DNA from: Cerioporus squamosus
Taxonomy: Eukaryota; Basidiomycota; Agaricomycetes; Polyporales; Polyporaceae
DNA: 64,000 bases
Assembly (NCBI GenBank): GCA_022592435.1
Contig: JABYQS010000100.1
Coordinates: 1 to 64,000, forward strand
Direction: 5' to 3'
Shown: in pieces, positions 12,082-24,253 of the stretch
Position numbering within the stretch: position 1 is the first letter of the stretch
Layout: each line of letters starts with the position of its first letter
The notes under the pieces: generated by a model
Told to the model about the DNA's origin: nothing
What the model saw: only the letters and a program-made list of their open reading frames with translations
Databases searched by the model: none
Made by a program: the position numbers and the translations under genes

Positions 12082-13029
12082 TCAGGATAGCATCCCAGAG
12101 TGCTGCATAGACGGGAGATGTGCCGGGTGATACTGGTATGGGTGGATTCTGTTCGTCCGCGTCCGTGGAGTCGGAACGATACCCATAGCACTTTGCCGGT
12201 GGTCTCCAAAGGACCGAGGCGGGGGTGCTAAGGCGTGCAACAGGGTCCCGAGGCATTCGTCTACTACCTCTTCGTGTTTGATCGCGTCCCGGATGTCGTC
12301 CCTTGTTTCCTGAAGAGAAGGCGCAGAGAGACCAGGGTCATCAACGTGTGATGACGTTACAGGGACAGGACTCGAACGGACAGTCGACGGAGCCTTCCTA
12401 TGGGTCTTCCGAGATCGCGGGGGCTCAGCGGCATGCTTCCTCTGCCTGTGCCTTGTCAACCCGCTCGCATGGTTGTAGGCGGCATCGCACTGGACACGGA
12501 GCCCGTCCGGGTTTATAACCGTATACGGACATTTGTGAGGGCGATCGCGAGTGCTAGCAAAGGGTATATGTTAACCACATGAGCCTGCGAGAGAAATAGA
12601 ATCGCTCCGTTGACTAACTGCCTTGCAGAGATATGGCCCTGTAAGTTAACTTTCTGTCTAGTCGCCCATGGGCAATGCGGGCATTTGAGAGAGCTACAGA
12701 GATGCGTGAGCGAGAATCCAGGGGTTAAGAACACGATGACTTACGGTGGAGAATGTCTATCCATGTGTCGTTTCAAATCCCTGACTGACACCTGTGCCGA
12801 ACATCCTGGGACGGGGCAGGCCTGCCTCTTCATGTGTGGTTAGCAACCGAGCTGTGGCCTACGGTCGAGAATCACTTACTTCTTGCGGATGAGGCAGCTT
12901 CACCTTGGAAACAACGTTTAAGGCTAGCGGCATATCGTTAGTGGCGTTTAGCAGGTGCAGAGCTGTGAGTGGGGGATCGTCTTCCCTGCAAGCAGCACGA
13001 GTATATGGCCACGAGGTACGCTTTGACAT
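12082..13029 (-). CDS. C2H2 zinc-finger protein, three fingers (four exons)
   Basis: Four exons join cleanly into a protein of roughly 245 residues. Exon 1 starts at 13029 (ACCATGTC context) and encodes MSKRTSWPYTRAACRE through KLPHPQE. Exon 2 gives finger 1, CPVPGC...LKRHMDRH (C-x4-C-x11-H-x3-H). Exon 3 gives finger 2, KCPHCPWATRQKVNLQGH (C-x2-C-x12-H-x4-H). A classical-type linker HTRDRPHKC spans the next splice. Finger 3 in exon 4 has thirteen residues between its cysteines (C-x13-C-x12-H-x4-H, CDAAYNHASGLTRHRQRKH). The tail is basic, then Ser/Pro-rich, ending at 12082. Introns lie at about 12880-12820, 12726-12678 and 12617-12553. Conserved phase and linker make the model convincing. The likely role is a sequence-specific DNA-binding regulator in the nucleus; the target is unknown. 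The start could alternatively be the in-frame Met at 13077. Confidence 0.75.
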
Positions 13030-13783
13030 GGTCGGATCCCGGCCGCCCGTAACATTGCATTGTGCAGTCGGCACCAATTAGCAGGGTAGCCCAAGGTAGC
13101 TAGGGAATGATAAAGGCGGTCCGCTTGGACGCCAACTAGTACTGTTATCCTATAGAAGCACGCGGGTGATTCAGCCACCAATATGGGCGAAGTCCAAGCG
13201 ATGCATAGCTACCTGTATCCATGGCTATCACTTCAAAGTGATCCCATTGCAATATATATGCACAGACAATCCAAGCCTGCGTGGTTGTCCACGTCGAGAG
13301 GGTCGCAAGACTATCGGGAACCCCGAGCTGGGCTCGTTCAACTGCACATATGCGGTTACCGCACTGTCGTCTACTTTGAGGAGACTCTTCGCGCGCCTTG
13401 CAACGATGAGGCCAGGTGTGCTGTCTCCCTATGGCAACCTCAATGCTTTGGAGATGACAGTGCACCGTATAGTACACAACTTGTCTCGAAGCACCATCCG
13501 CACCTAGTTGCAGCGGCCCAAACGTCTGACATCGGATTTCGGCTGGGTGAGTACCAGTGAGCCGCCAACCGCACAGACTGATGCAGGAGCTTGCCCAAGC
13601 GCTTCTATAGTTAGTTTGTGGGCTTTACTTGTAGTTGAAGCGAAGACTAGGTGATGAGATTGGTGCAGTACCACTGGGCCCGACTCGTGGAGGCGGAGAG
13701 AGCAAGATCAATTGACGCCCAAGATGACAAGAGCGAAGGCGCTTATAATTTATATTGGTGGCTTGCGACACTCTTCCGATACC
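13030..13783. other. Intergenic region between divergent genes
   Basis: A divergent promoter region between the C2H2 gene and RTP1. Open frames of 100-125 codons occur on both strands (13145-13560), but none shows codon bias, conserved motifs or splice logic. I see nothing else. Confidence 0.45.
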
Positions 13784-16700
13784 ATGTCCATGACCGCCAC
13801 AGTGAGTACTATCTTTCCAATTGAATCCAATTCGCGTGACTTATCCGATGCAAGATGCCAACAACAAGGACCCTGAGAATCTACTGCGCGCAGCGAGCAT
13901 GCTGACCGGTCCATCGACCTCTCCCGAAACTCGACCTGCGGATCTGAAGGGCGTCCTCCACCGCCGGTTATCGAAGTATCGTGCTTTATGCGACCAGGCC
14001 GTTCCGGCAGAAGACATCTCTCTTGAGTCTTTGCAGCTTGAGACTGCGATGGAGTCACTGTTGATCTTGGAACTTCTGCACAAGGCTCTTACAAATCCTG
14101 CAACTCCTGCGGCTGAAAACACGACCGCAGAGAGGGACCCGTCTCTCATAGGGACACGAGACCTCGGGCTGATACGAACCCTTCTCTCTATCGTATTCAA
14201 ATGGGCTGTCGAAAATCTGCTGCAGCGTATTGTTACCGGTATTCCTTCGACATCGTCGTCCCACTCTGGGACAGGAGCGAGGATTATCGACCTTACCGGC
14301 CTTCCGCATGAATTCTCGACGCTGTCCTCCGTGACCTCACGCCTACTATCTCTACCACTTTCTGACGGAATCTCCTCTCCTCTATCGCAATCCGCAGTGA
14401 CTGCGACACTCTTGAATCGATATCTATCTGACCTCCTCCTGCCTTGCGTGGTCATCGGTTGGCTACCGAAATCGCTGGCTACGGAGACAATGCCTACGTC
14501 AGATTCACTTCGTCCGCAAGTGATGCATCTATTGTCACGGTACGTCCTACCCACATTCTCCGCTTCTGCACTCTTCACAGGTCAATTCAAAGGCTTCCTG
14601 CGTCCCAGGTAATCTCAGCCGTAGGCCAGACTTTGTCTCGCGCCCCTCCGTCGCTTCCGTATGCGCGGAAGACGTGCACCTTCATCCTTGGTAGACAGCT
14701 GATCCGCCAGGAAGGGATACGAGGTCTTTGCGAGTCCGTCTTCGCGGAGGAGGACGTCTCTGGAGAGGATGCATCCTTGGAGAAGCTCGAGCATGTCGCT
14801 CGTGTACTGAGCACTGTGCCGTCGGGCATGAAAGCAGAGGTGGGTAATGTCGCTCAGATGGCACCACGTCTTTGTAATTGACCAAGCGCAGGAGTACTGC
14901 AGGACGGTGATCCCACGCATGCTGCTCTTGGTCAGCGTCGAAGACCGTGCGCTTCCGCCGGCACATCGACGGGCGATCGCATTCTCCCTCTCTCGCATCT
15001 TGACAAGTGATGACAACCCTACGCTTCAATCTGTAGCTTCGGAGATAGCGTTGGCGATGTTACATGACCCGATACTGCGCGGTTGGTACCCCATCGTCTC
15101 TTCGCGTTACACAGTAGGATCTCACTTGCTGCTTGCAGGGACCGGGGAGTTGTCCGTATCAGCTTCCCTTCGCATCATCGAGGTGCTCCTCACGAACACT
15201 GATCCGTCACCCACCTTCATTTCCACCCTCTTCACACCGATAGTGCCCTCGCTGTACACACTATACTCTCATCTCGAGGGAGCCAAAGCGTCCGATCCAC
15301 TCTTGCGGGAGACGTTGAAGGGTTTCCTGGAGACCTGGGGCAGGCTAGTGGGCAGCACGGAGGTTCTCGATACGCTCTGGACGATCATCGATGGGGAAGG
15401 TGGAGCTTGGCGCGCAGACGTGGCCGGCAGTATCTCCAGGACCGAAGAGTATGTTGTTTCTCTCTGCGCAACTTCTTCGTTTGTGTAACAGGTCCTCCAA
15501 ATAGGGCTGATCAGAACGCAGAGCAACTCTCGCTCTTTACGCCAGAGAGTCTGCAACAGGCAGAGGAGGCCGGGGAGCTCGACGTCGATTCAAACATTCT
15601 CGGACTCAAGCCAGACCCTGTCCGATTTGTACGGTTCGTCAAAGACATAGGTCGCGCAGACGTATCTTCCGAACTATTCGTGAGGCTACTGGAAGCGTAC
15701 CGCGAGCTCCGAACCCAGCGGGATGCTGAGCCTCTAAGGTGAGTAGCGTCACTCCTGCATCTAGATGCTGGCCGCTGACGAGCTCGAAGAACTCTGTTGT
15801 ATCTGCAGTTGGTTATGCAGATGCAGAAGGAGATATCTGATGACGATCCTTCGAACGTTCTGAAGAAGCCAGAGCACATCCTGTCCTTCATCAAGCATGC
15901 CCTGGAGAATCCTCGTCAAATTGAGCAAAGCGGTGTGAAAAGGGCACCTTCGGATGCGGGTTTGCGCATGGAGGACCTGCGTATTGTGGAGGATGAACCG
16001 GACGAATTGGGGTGACAGTGACGATGAAGAGCCAGGCACCGGTAACGAAGACACGGTTGACGATATGACAAGTACCGCCGTCAAGCTGTTGCTCGCAGTG
16101 TTGGAGGGTACGTGTAGGCAAACCTCCCTGCAAGGCCACACAGCTGACAATAGGATCATCAACAGCGAACCCAGACTTGTCTGCGAGGACTGCCCCAGTA
16201 CTGAATGAGATATTCTCATTGCTTGAACCATGTTCAAGAGCCTCCAGCGAAGAGTTGCGCTCGCTTGCGCGGGAGGCGAGGATGGTCATGACCGCACGGC
16301 TTGCCTCAACATCCGACGCGTCTACTGGCAAGCCTTCCAAGGCATCCTCCGGGGAGACAGAGAGCCCACAGGAAACGTACCAGAAGGCCCTGAAGCTCCT
16401 CCAGGACCCTCTTCTCCCTGTCCGTGCCCACGGCCTCATGCTCCTCCGCCAGCTCGTGTCCGCCCGCAAATCTCCATCCGGCACACTCTCCGAGCCGGCC
16501 CTGGACCGCGCGCTCGTCCCGGGCATCTTGTCGATCTTCATGCAGTCTATTCAAGACGATGACTCGTACATGTTCCTCAATGCCGTACAAGGTCTCTCGG
16601 CGATGGTCGACGGCTACGGCAAGGACGTCCTCCGCGGTCTCGTGAAGACGTACTCGGATGGCGTCGACGGGCTCGGCGCGAGCGCAATGTCGCAGCATGA

Positions 16701-17398
16701 CGTGGACATACGTACGCGCGTCGGAGAAGCCCTGGGACAAGTCATCCGGCGCTGCGGGGACGCCCTGCCTTCCTACGGTGAGTGCGCGGTAAACCGGTGA
16801 CGCCTCTCATAACGCAGTCGAACTCACTTCGGCACTTCTAGCATCTCTACTGGTCCCGCCGTTGTTCCAGGTCGTGCGGGCATCTCACTTCCCCACCGTG
16901 TTACGGACGTCGGCAATATCGCTCCTGGCGCAGTCTGTCAAAACCAGCGCGCTCGCCACACTTCCGTACATTGTGGACCTTTCGAGCGCGATGGTGGACC
17001 TCCTCCAAGTCGAGACTGTACCCATGCAACTGCGGGCAGGTCCTCGATCTGAAAGAACCTCGGAGAAGAGCGAGGGCGATGTAGAAGAAGCAGCAGAGAC
17101 GCACCCGCCGGAACGCCAGCCAACGATGGATGCGCCGCCTACCTCGACGAACACGAAGATCCCTCCTCTGAGGCGCGCGGCTTTGCACTTCCTCGGGCTC
17201 CTGATCCAGGCCTGCACGACGCGCATGTACGAGACCGGTGATACGGAACGCTTCTTGCTTCCACCAGACGTCATGAGACGCGCGAAGACCACATTGACGT
17301 ATATCGCAGCGACGGACGCGGACGACGTTGTGCGTGTGATGGCAAGAGAGACGGTAGAAGGGTTGGACCAGCTGGCAGAAGCAGCCCTCGGGCTGTGA
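13784..17398 (+). CDS. RTP1: RNA polymerase II assembly/nuclear import factor Rtp1 (Tango6-like), one apparent frameshift
   Basis: Rtp1 is a HEAT-repeat-like factor needed to bring assembled RNA polymerase II into the nucleus; animal relatives are called TANGO6. The first exon is tiny (13784-13801, MSMTAT), followed by an intron to about 13870. Helical repeats follow throughout. The RTP1_C1 signature is seen at 16420-16790 (PVRAHGLMLLRQL, DDDSYMFLNAVQGLSAM, RTRVGEALGQVIRRCG). The C2 signature is at 16900-17030 (RTSAISLLAQSVKTS, YIVDLSSAMVDLLQVE). Introns lie at about 14543-14580, 14840-14890, 15448-15501, 15739-15788, 16108-16153 and 16779-16842. The frame breaks at the GGGG run at 16009-16012, where one extra base separates DEPDELG from DSDDEEPG. 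The stop is at 17398. Family assignment is strong, and fine splice choices are moderate. Confidence 0.88.
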
Positions 17399-17787
17399 GC
17401 TTAACTCGTATCTGTACTCCATATGGTACTTCGTACATGAACCAGCGACATCGTAGCGTTCTATGCGCAGTCTATCTATGAGAAGCGACTGCTTCTCCTG
17501 CCAGATTACGGTATGTCTGCCCCGTATCTGTCCCAACATCGGTGTGTTTAAGGATGCTGAGTCAATATGAAGGCATATTGTGATTTGGGTTCGGCCGACA
17601 GCGGTCAGCCGTGCGCATAGCACGGAGACCTGCTGGGGTGCTCTATCCAGGCAGTGGAGCAGGCGTGAGCCAGTGCCTGAACTGAGACAAAGAACCGATG
17701 GATAGAAGGAGAAAGCCTCACCTATCCTTGACTCTCACTCCGAGGATACCGCACAGCTGGGCGTGCTGGAAGCTTGCGACCTGTCCA
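17399..17787. other. Convergent intergenic region
   Basis: 3' flanks of RTP1 and the TRAPPC2L gene, which point toward each other. No gene-like feature seen. Confidence 0.5.
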
Positions 17788-18425
17788 TCATGCAGTAACT
17801 CCAACCACTCCCACGGCCTTGCCAATATCGTCTACCCGCTTTTTGAACGTCCGCCACTTCCCGCTGCCGGCCTGGAGGACCGTAGCATGGTCGTTGTATC
17901 CGTCTATGGGCGCGTTCAGCCGGAGGAACGGGTTCGCGACCGCCTGGCGGTATGCCGTGTGCAAGGCGCGGAAGATCTTGTGTAGCAGACGCGGTGAGGC
18001 AGAGGAAACACGGAAAGATCAGGATGGCACGTACCGTGAGGACGTCTGCGTCACGTACGACGGAGTCTGTCAGCGCGAGGGCGATGATAATCTTGACCTT
18101 CAGCGGCGTAATGTACCCGTACACCGCTACATCCTCCATCGTGTACAACAAGTTCATGTAGCAGTCCGTAGACTTGGACGCCATTGCGGCAGTGACTGCA
18201 CCAATTCATGTTGCACGTCGCAACGGTCGCCGGGAGGAGTCGGTCAGACTTTGCGGTGGATTACGACGCGACTGGCGACGCACTGCGTTCGTCGATAACA
18301 TCCAGGCTGGTGTGGGCGATGTAGTGATACTTCAGCTCGTCCTGACCTTGTACGAATGATCGGATAAGGATCGGGTGGTTCTGCGGTGAGACGAAGGCGA
18401 CTGCGTTCAGCCTCAGCGGCGGCAT
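17788..18425 (-). CDS. TCA17: TRAPP complex subunit Tca17 / TRAPPC2L
   Basis: A small longin-fold TRAPP subunit that helps assemble or stabilise the TRAPP tether and Ypt/Rab exchange factor at the Golgi. The start at 18425 gives PPLRLNAVAFVSPQNHPILI, followed by DELKYHYIAHTSLDVIDER. An intron of about 100 nt leads into KSTDCYMNLLYTMEDVAVYG and YITPLKVKIIIALALTDSVV. After another intron come IFRALHTAYRQAVANPFLRL and GKWRTFKKRVDDIGKAVGVV. The length (about 150 residues) and the DCYMNLL...YGY block match TRAPPC2L rather than sedlin (TRAPPC2). The frame is intact across two introns. Convergent with RTP1. Confidence 0.9.
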
Positions 18426-18823
18426 GGTGGCGGGAGGAGAGCAGTCAAGCGCCCATGTAGCATGGACAACCTGCTATAGCTTACGCTGAATGGGGCACCG
18501 CGCACTCAATTGCAATCTTTACGGTAAGAACGGAAGCATGTATCATATGTACGCGAGAACAACGTACAGCAGTGGGCATGGCCAGTCTGCCGACGGGAGA
18601 AACATGTGGGGTTCCCGGGACGCATGAGGTCAACGGCTAACCGTGTCGTACCATCTGTAGCCGTCGTGGCAGCTTCGTGCACGCTGGCACGACATGTGTT
18701 GTCGCAACAGCAGACAGCAATGAGATTCAAAAGCAGAAATTAATGATAGATGTAAAACAGCAACACAAGACCGCGGGAAGTATAATGCAACGGATAGGTG
18801 GGAGTGGGACAGAAACGTGCAGC
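18426..18823. other. Intergenic region
   Basis: Upstream of the TRAPPC2L gene and downstream of the cytochrome b5 gene. No feature recognised. Confidence 0.5.
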
Positions 18824-19486
18824 TTATATCGAGCCGCTCGAGTAGTAGCGCCATGCGAAGTAGGCACCAAGCATAGCGAGGGGGACAAAGTACATCGCGC
18901 TGCACGGCACACGGTGAGTACATGAGTGAGACCGCGATAGCAAACACATACTTGGAGCCCTGTTGCACGGCGTTGTTAACAGCAGTGCTGTTGGAGTACG
19001 AAGTTGAAGGGCCCTTGGTCTTGAGCTCCTGGTAGCGCGAAGAATTTGAATACGGGCAGCACACCACTGATAGAGAGAACGCACATCCGTCTTTTCGAAG
19101 TCGCCAACCAGCATGTCCTTGAGGAGAGCACGAGCCTCGTCCGAATGGCCGACATCCTCGAACGCCTCCGTAGCATCCCGCGCTAAAGCCTCGTGAGTAC
19201 GCGAGATACGCTGAGACCTTGTGAAGTACATACCGGCCTCGGCGAGGATCACCTCGTCGCCTCCAGGGTGCTAAGTCGCGTGCGTGAGGTCGCTGCGGAC
19301 GCAAATGAGCAAACAGAAGCATACCTCGTCAATGAACTTGGTGACATCGTAAACTGTAGTCGCCATGAGCTGTCAATGCGGACACGTCGATAGCGAAGCC
19401 CACGCACCCTTTTCGTGGAGAAGAAGGTAGAGGCTGTCCTTAGTCCTGTGCTCCTTGAGCTCCGCGTAGGTGACGAGCTTGGACAT
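18824..19486 (-). CDS. CYB5: Cytochrome b5 (tail-anchored, ER)
   Basis: A heme protein that donates electrons to fatty-acid desaturases, sterol enzymes and P450s on the ER surface. Six short exons read [20 protein letters not shown], then [10 protein letters not shown] and the heme-ligand motif [12 protein letters not shown], then [20 protein letters not shown] with the second heme ligand in GHS, and VGDFEKTD. A Ser/Thr linker leads to the C-terminal membrane anchor ([13 protein letters not shown]). A short basic/serine tail ends at 18824. The start at 19486 is the first Met of the b5 fold. Both axial histidines are present. Length is about 130 residues, normal for the family. The short exons with introns of about 40-60 nt are typical of basidiomycetes. 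Confidence 0.93.
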
Positions 19487-20193
19487 GGCGGCGGGGACGT
19501 GCAGGCGGGAGGAGGGAGGGAGTGGAGGACAGGAAGTCGGACGAAGCGAGCAGGTGCAACCGGCAACAAATGAGAGTCGCGCTTTATGGGCAGCTCTGAT
19601 TCCCACGTGGCGAGCAGGATTATGCCAAAGACGGGGTGGCTGATACGAAGGCCCTTCCACCGGCTCACTCGTCCGCCCGACAGTCAACCTTGTACACGTT
19701 CTAGCACAACCTGGACTGCTCAGAGTCCTCGCATTCTGATGGACATCTGCGAAAACATCGCGTCTCAGCCCGTTTGCAACGCAGCCTTCGCAGTGCTTCC
19801 GCGCGACACGGGCAAGTGTTTGCGTTGCTTACTTTCTTCTGCCTATGGCCGAGTCGATCGGGAAAAGTCCTAGATGAGCTGTCCATGCCGCGAGCGTCCC
19901 AGGTTTACCTATGAACCTACTCCGCGCCGTGTGAGTGCGTTGAGGAGGACGGGGACGCGGTCAAGAGCGTCTAATCGAAGAGCGTCTAATCGACAAGACC
20001 TGCAGCTTACATAAGCGGACTCAGATTTCAATCTCCGCTACGGGCCCAAGGACGCGGGTCCTGGCACGGCCGCGGACAACACTTTGCTCCGCACCGCCTT
20101 CACCATCCTCCTCGACGCGCTCGCCGCCGCCAGCCCGACGCCTTCGACGCGACGGACAGCACGCGCAGGGTCTTCCTGTCTCTTTCGACTGCC
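19487..20193. other. Intergenic region between divergent genes
   Basis: A divergent promoter region of the cytochrome b5 and nucleoporin genes. Apart from a short tandem repeat at 19963-19992, nothing gene-like is seen. Confidence 0.45.
19963..19992. repeat. Two-copy 15-bp tandem repeat
   Basis: The 15-mer AAGAGCGTCTAATCG occurs twice in direct succession about 200 bp upstream of the nucleoporin start codon. It may be a duplicated regulatory site or chance slippage. Confidence 0.7.
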
Positions 20194-23100
20194 ATGGCTT
20201 ACGACGAATCATCGGACATCCTGGGAGGACGTCTCCACGTCTCTCCTCCGCGTTCTTCTGCCTGGTCTGATCCTGGCCAGATCACGCTGTTACTCGGGCT
20301 CGGGCTGGCCGCGCTCTATGCATGGATACGAGTGGCACCACACTATCGCCAATGGAGGGAAACTAGGTATCGAAAGTGCGTACATCAACTTCCAGTACCG
20401 TGTGCCACAGCTGAATGGGTATATGCGTTTAGAGCTATGCGACGACGTCATGGCATCCCGGATGACGACAACCGGCCGTTCAACGTAGCCTATGCCGCCG
20501 CTCTACAAGCTCGGAAGGGCAACGATGGGAGGGGGAGGACGGCTTTGGAGGGTGAGGTCCCGGTCTCTTCGCACGACGGTGAGGACGAGCGGTTAGCGGG
20601 AGCAGGTACGTTGGACCCTTCTTACTGGCCGGTGCACACTGATTTTGGAACCCCTCTCCAGTTCCGCAACGTCCTCCTCCACCGTCGTATGTATCCGGTG
20701 GTTACAGCAACATCTACCCAGTATTGGACCGTGATCAGTCAGTACTGCCGTTAATGGGTATCCTTGTACCATTGTCACTCACAGTTTTGGCAGTGCTGTC
20801 TCCCACTCATATCCAGACTCCTCCGTTCAGGCCATTCCTCCACCAACCTCGCCTCCCGCGGAAGCTGGACCGTTCGAGCGCAAGTCTCGTGCGAATGGCG
20901 CCAAGGGACCGCTGATCACGCGGTCGTCGCATGGCAAGCACGCACTCGACGAGGAGAGAGATTCGGAACCCGAGACGCAAGCGAAGAAGACTCGTCTGGA
21001 AGGAGAAGAGTTGATTCACGGTGATAAGGATGCAGGGTGGCATGGCCCAAGTGAAGACATGGACGTGGATGAAGTGCAACCTGCCAAGCGTGGGTCGAAG
21101 CGCGTCGCCAGTTCTGAGGACGACGAGGGTCTCGCGTCTTCGCGCGCGGACCGTCTTGACAAGAGGGCCCGCAAGGTTTCAATTGACAGATCTCCCCAGT
21201 CTGTCGATGATGACATGGAGGAGAACGAGGAGGACACTCAGCATGTCGTCAGGGGAAAGAAGCGGGACAGGACAGAGGCTGATTCGACCTTCGGCGGTGA
21301 TGACTCCGTTTTGGATGATGACGAGAAGCCTCAGCGCCGCAGAAGGAGACGAAACGTCAGCAACAAGTTTGTGCACGACTCGTCTCGCGGACAGAAACGC
21401 GGTCGCGACTCTCACTCTCATGACAGTGACGACTCCGACTCCGAAGTGCCCAGACGCCAAACCACCCGCAAGAAACGCGGACGGCGGTCTCAGGACGGAG
21501 TCATTCCGCTTTCCAATGACCCCTTGTGCAAGGGCAGACGCATCGGCGAAGAGTGGGAGTCCAATGGCATACGGTTTAAGGTGGGACCAAACGGTCAGAG
21601 GTTGCGGCAGGAGTTGGTGAAGAAGTCGAGGTCGAGGTTCCCTATGGTGAGTACGAGTGCCTATCTCCTGTTTGCATTGTTGACCCTTCTTCAGCCCAGC
21701 GACTCTTACCATCCCGACCGCCGTGCGCACGTCGATGTCTATGTCGAGATGTGGCTATCGGAGGAAGAATACCAGTCTGCGAAGGAACGCCACGAGTTGG
21801 CTTGGCAGGACGCACCTCCGACCCCGCCAGAACCCCAGACTCCTGGCGACGTGCCGGTAGGTACTTTCATTGGATGTTCCACTGTCATTGTTGACGAACC
21901 TGGCTCTAGGATTCTCCCTCCAAGGCTGGGAAGAGCTTGTTATGGTCTTCAACGATGGCATCCCGCGAAAGCCCGACCAAGAGAGGGCCGTTTAGGCAAT
22001 CCGTTGTCACAAACGTTGGTCTTCGACTCAACGTGTTTCCGCCTGCGCCCGTGCCCTCGACTCGCCGTATTACTTCCGTATACCAGGCGCCATCTTCACC
22101 CGCGACGGATAGTCCCAAGCTTCAGAAGTCGAAGTCATATTCGAAATGGGAGAAGCAGGATCTCGAGGCTGCGGCCATGTCGAAGATCCGTGCCCGTCAA
22201 CAGGCTGCTGGTGCTGAAGCAAATAAGACGTTGCCGTCTGCCTCCTCGACCGCATCGCCGCTGAACACTATTCCAGCTTCAGCCGCATCAAAGGCTCCCG
22301 AGAATTCGGCAGCTCCCGGGGCACCCTCGTTTAGCTTCGCACCATCTGCTACGTCCACTGCCTCGAGCAAACCGGCCGCTCCGGATGTGCCAAAGTTCAA
22401 CGTCCCAGCCACTACGCCTGCGCCCACTGCCTCCTCGACGGAGCCAACGAAGGCCGCTGCACCTTCGTTCACCTTTGCGCCGTCGTCGGGCGCTACTCCC
22501 ACTGCGACTGCCTCGGCAGCCTCCGCACCGTCCGCCCCGCAGGCGGGTTCTACCGTCCCCAACTTCTTCTCGAAACCTGCAACACAGACACCTACACCGT
22601 CCGCTGCGCCAAGCACCACGCCGTCTACGTCAGTGCCGAACTTCTTTGCGCCCAAGGCCCCTGCGCCTGCCTCTTCCGCTACCAGTGGGAATGCCACACA
22701 AGGTCAGGGCAACGAGACTTCCAAGCCCACGTTCTCCTTTGGTGCCACTACATCCCAGCCTGCAGGAAGTGCGCCGTCTCCCTTTGGCAATGCAACCAAC
22801 GCGAGTGATACTGCGAAGACTGACCAAGCGAAGGCTGCTCCCGGCACGTCCTTGCTGTCACGGCTGGGGATGGGCCCGCCTCCGTCACAACCTACCTCCA
22901 CGTCTACACCGACGTTTTCGTTCACCAAGCCAGATGCCGCATCAGCCAGTACGCCAGCATCCGGGTCGGATGCTTCGAAAGCCGCACCTGCCGCCGCTTC
23001 TGCTGGCCCGAAGTTCAGCTTTGGCGTGACGTCGAAACCATCGACTGCCACTCCCTCCTCTACGCCCGCCGCAAACGGTGCTGCTGCATCATCCACACCT

Positions 23101-24253
23101 GCGACATCGACGCCGACGTTTGGTTTCGGTACGGGCAATAGCGGTTCGCAGCCTGCCGCTTCGAATACGTCCAATCCGTTCGGCGCTCCCGCGAACAAGG
23201 ATGGTTCTGCATCTTCTGCTCCGAAGTCTGCATTCGCGTTTGGTGGTGGCGCACCAACTAGCAATGCGTTTGGTGGTAGCGCGCCGGCCAACAATGCGTT
23301 CGGCGGCGCCTCATCGGGCCCTGCGGCCCCTGCCACGTCGTCGCCTTTCGGTGGTGCGTCCAACAATGCGGCGAAGCCGGGTGAAGCAGCGAAGTCGGCC
23401 TTCGCGTTCGGTGGTAGCACCCCGGCTACGAATGCGTCTCCTTTCGGCGCAGCGCCGTCGCCATTCGGCGCCCCTGGGTCACTTTCAGGCGATCCGTTAA
23501 AGCCTGGCGAGGCTCAGAAGTCTGCGTTCTCGTTTGGTGCCGGTGCTGGTAACATGACCTCGTCCTCCTCGACGCCGTCGTTCTTTGGTGGCGGCGCAAA
23601 CACGGCGCAGAAAACTGATGGGAAGACGGACGGACAGACTTCGAAGCCTACCTTCTCGTTTGGTGGGTCTTCGTCGACACCGGCGTTTGGCTCTTCATCC
23701 ACCTCGAGTGGTACGTCGGCATTCGGTTCGGCACCCACCGCGAGTGGTACTTCAGCGTTCGGTTCGTCGTCCAAGCCGGCTGCGACTCCATGCGTTTGGT
23801 GCGACCTCTACGCCGTCGACGTCTGCGTTTGGTGCGTCGACCACGCCTGGATCAACGCCCGCGTTTGGTTCCTCGTCCACACCGACATCGGCGTTTGGCT
23901 CGTCCTCGACACCGGCATTCGGCGCGACTACTACGCCGGGTGCTCCTGCTGGGGGGAGCAAACCTACGTTCTCCTTCGGCTTCGGGTCGACGAACAACAG
24001 CGGCGCATCATCGAGCACACCCGCTGCTGCGAACACCACGGAGAACAAGCCTGCTAGCAAGTTCAACTTCGGGGCGCCCTCGAACAACGCGTCGCCACCC
24101 GCCGCGTCCGGCTTTGGCTCGCAGCCCGCGAACGGCTCTGCACCTTCACCTTTCGGTACTCCCTCGTCCACTACGTCGGGCAGTGGGGCCTTCAGCTTCG
24201 GAGCATCCTCGGGAGCATTCTCGTTCGGTTCGAATCAGAATGCCACAAAATAG
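20194..24253 (+). CDS. FG-repeat nucleoporin with N-terminal membrane helix, one apparent frameshift
   Basis: The start at 20194 gives [12 protein letters not shown]. Residues 30-48 ([19 protein letters not shown]) form one hydrophobic helix followed by positive charges. After short introns comes a region rich in acidic and basic tracts with several nuclear-localisation-like clusters ([20 protein letters not shown]) around 20900-21500. A conserved block follows ([58 protein letters not shown]). From about 22150 to the stop at 24253 it is a Ser/Thr/Pro/Ala desert with dozens of FG units (SFGA, AFGG, PFG, FSFG), the natively unfolded meshwork that binds karyopherins. An intron at about 21856-21908 explains one frame change. 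A second change, near 23790, has no splice signals and looks like an indel. Membrane helix plus C-terminal FG resembles POM121 in layout only. The FG assignment is certain; the orthology is not. Confidence 0.85.

Noticed and set aside
12513..12734. A 73-codon minus-strand frame ending in a hydrophobic stretch, as a small membrane protein
   Set aside because: Its first part is the second-finger exon of the C2H2 gene and its hydrophobic end is translated intron plus the wrong frame of exon 4.
15448..15501. Apparent frame change in RTP1
   Set aside because: An intron ending at AATAG instead of the nearer AACAG gives RTEEADQNAEQL in frame, so no indel is needed.
21856..21908. Apparent frame change in the nucleoporin
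   Set aside because: A GTAGGT...CTCTAG intron joins DVP to [12 protein letters not shown] in phase, so it is not an indel.
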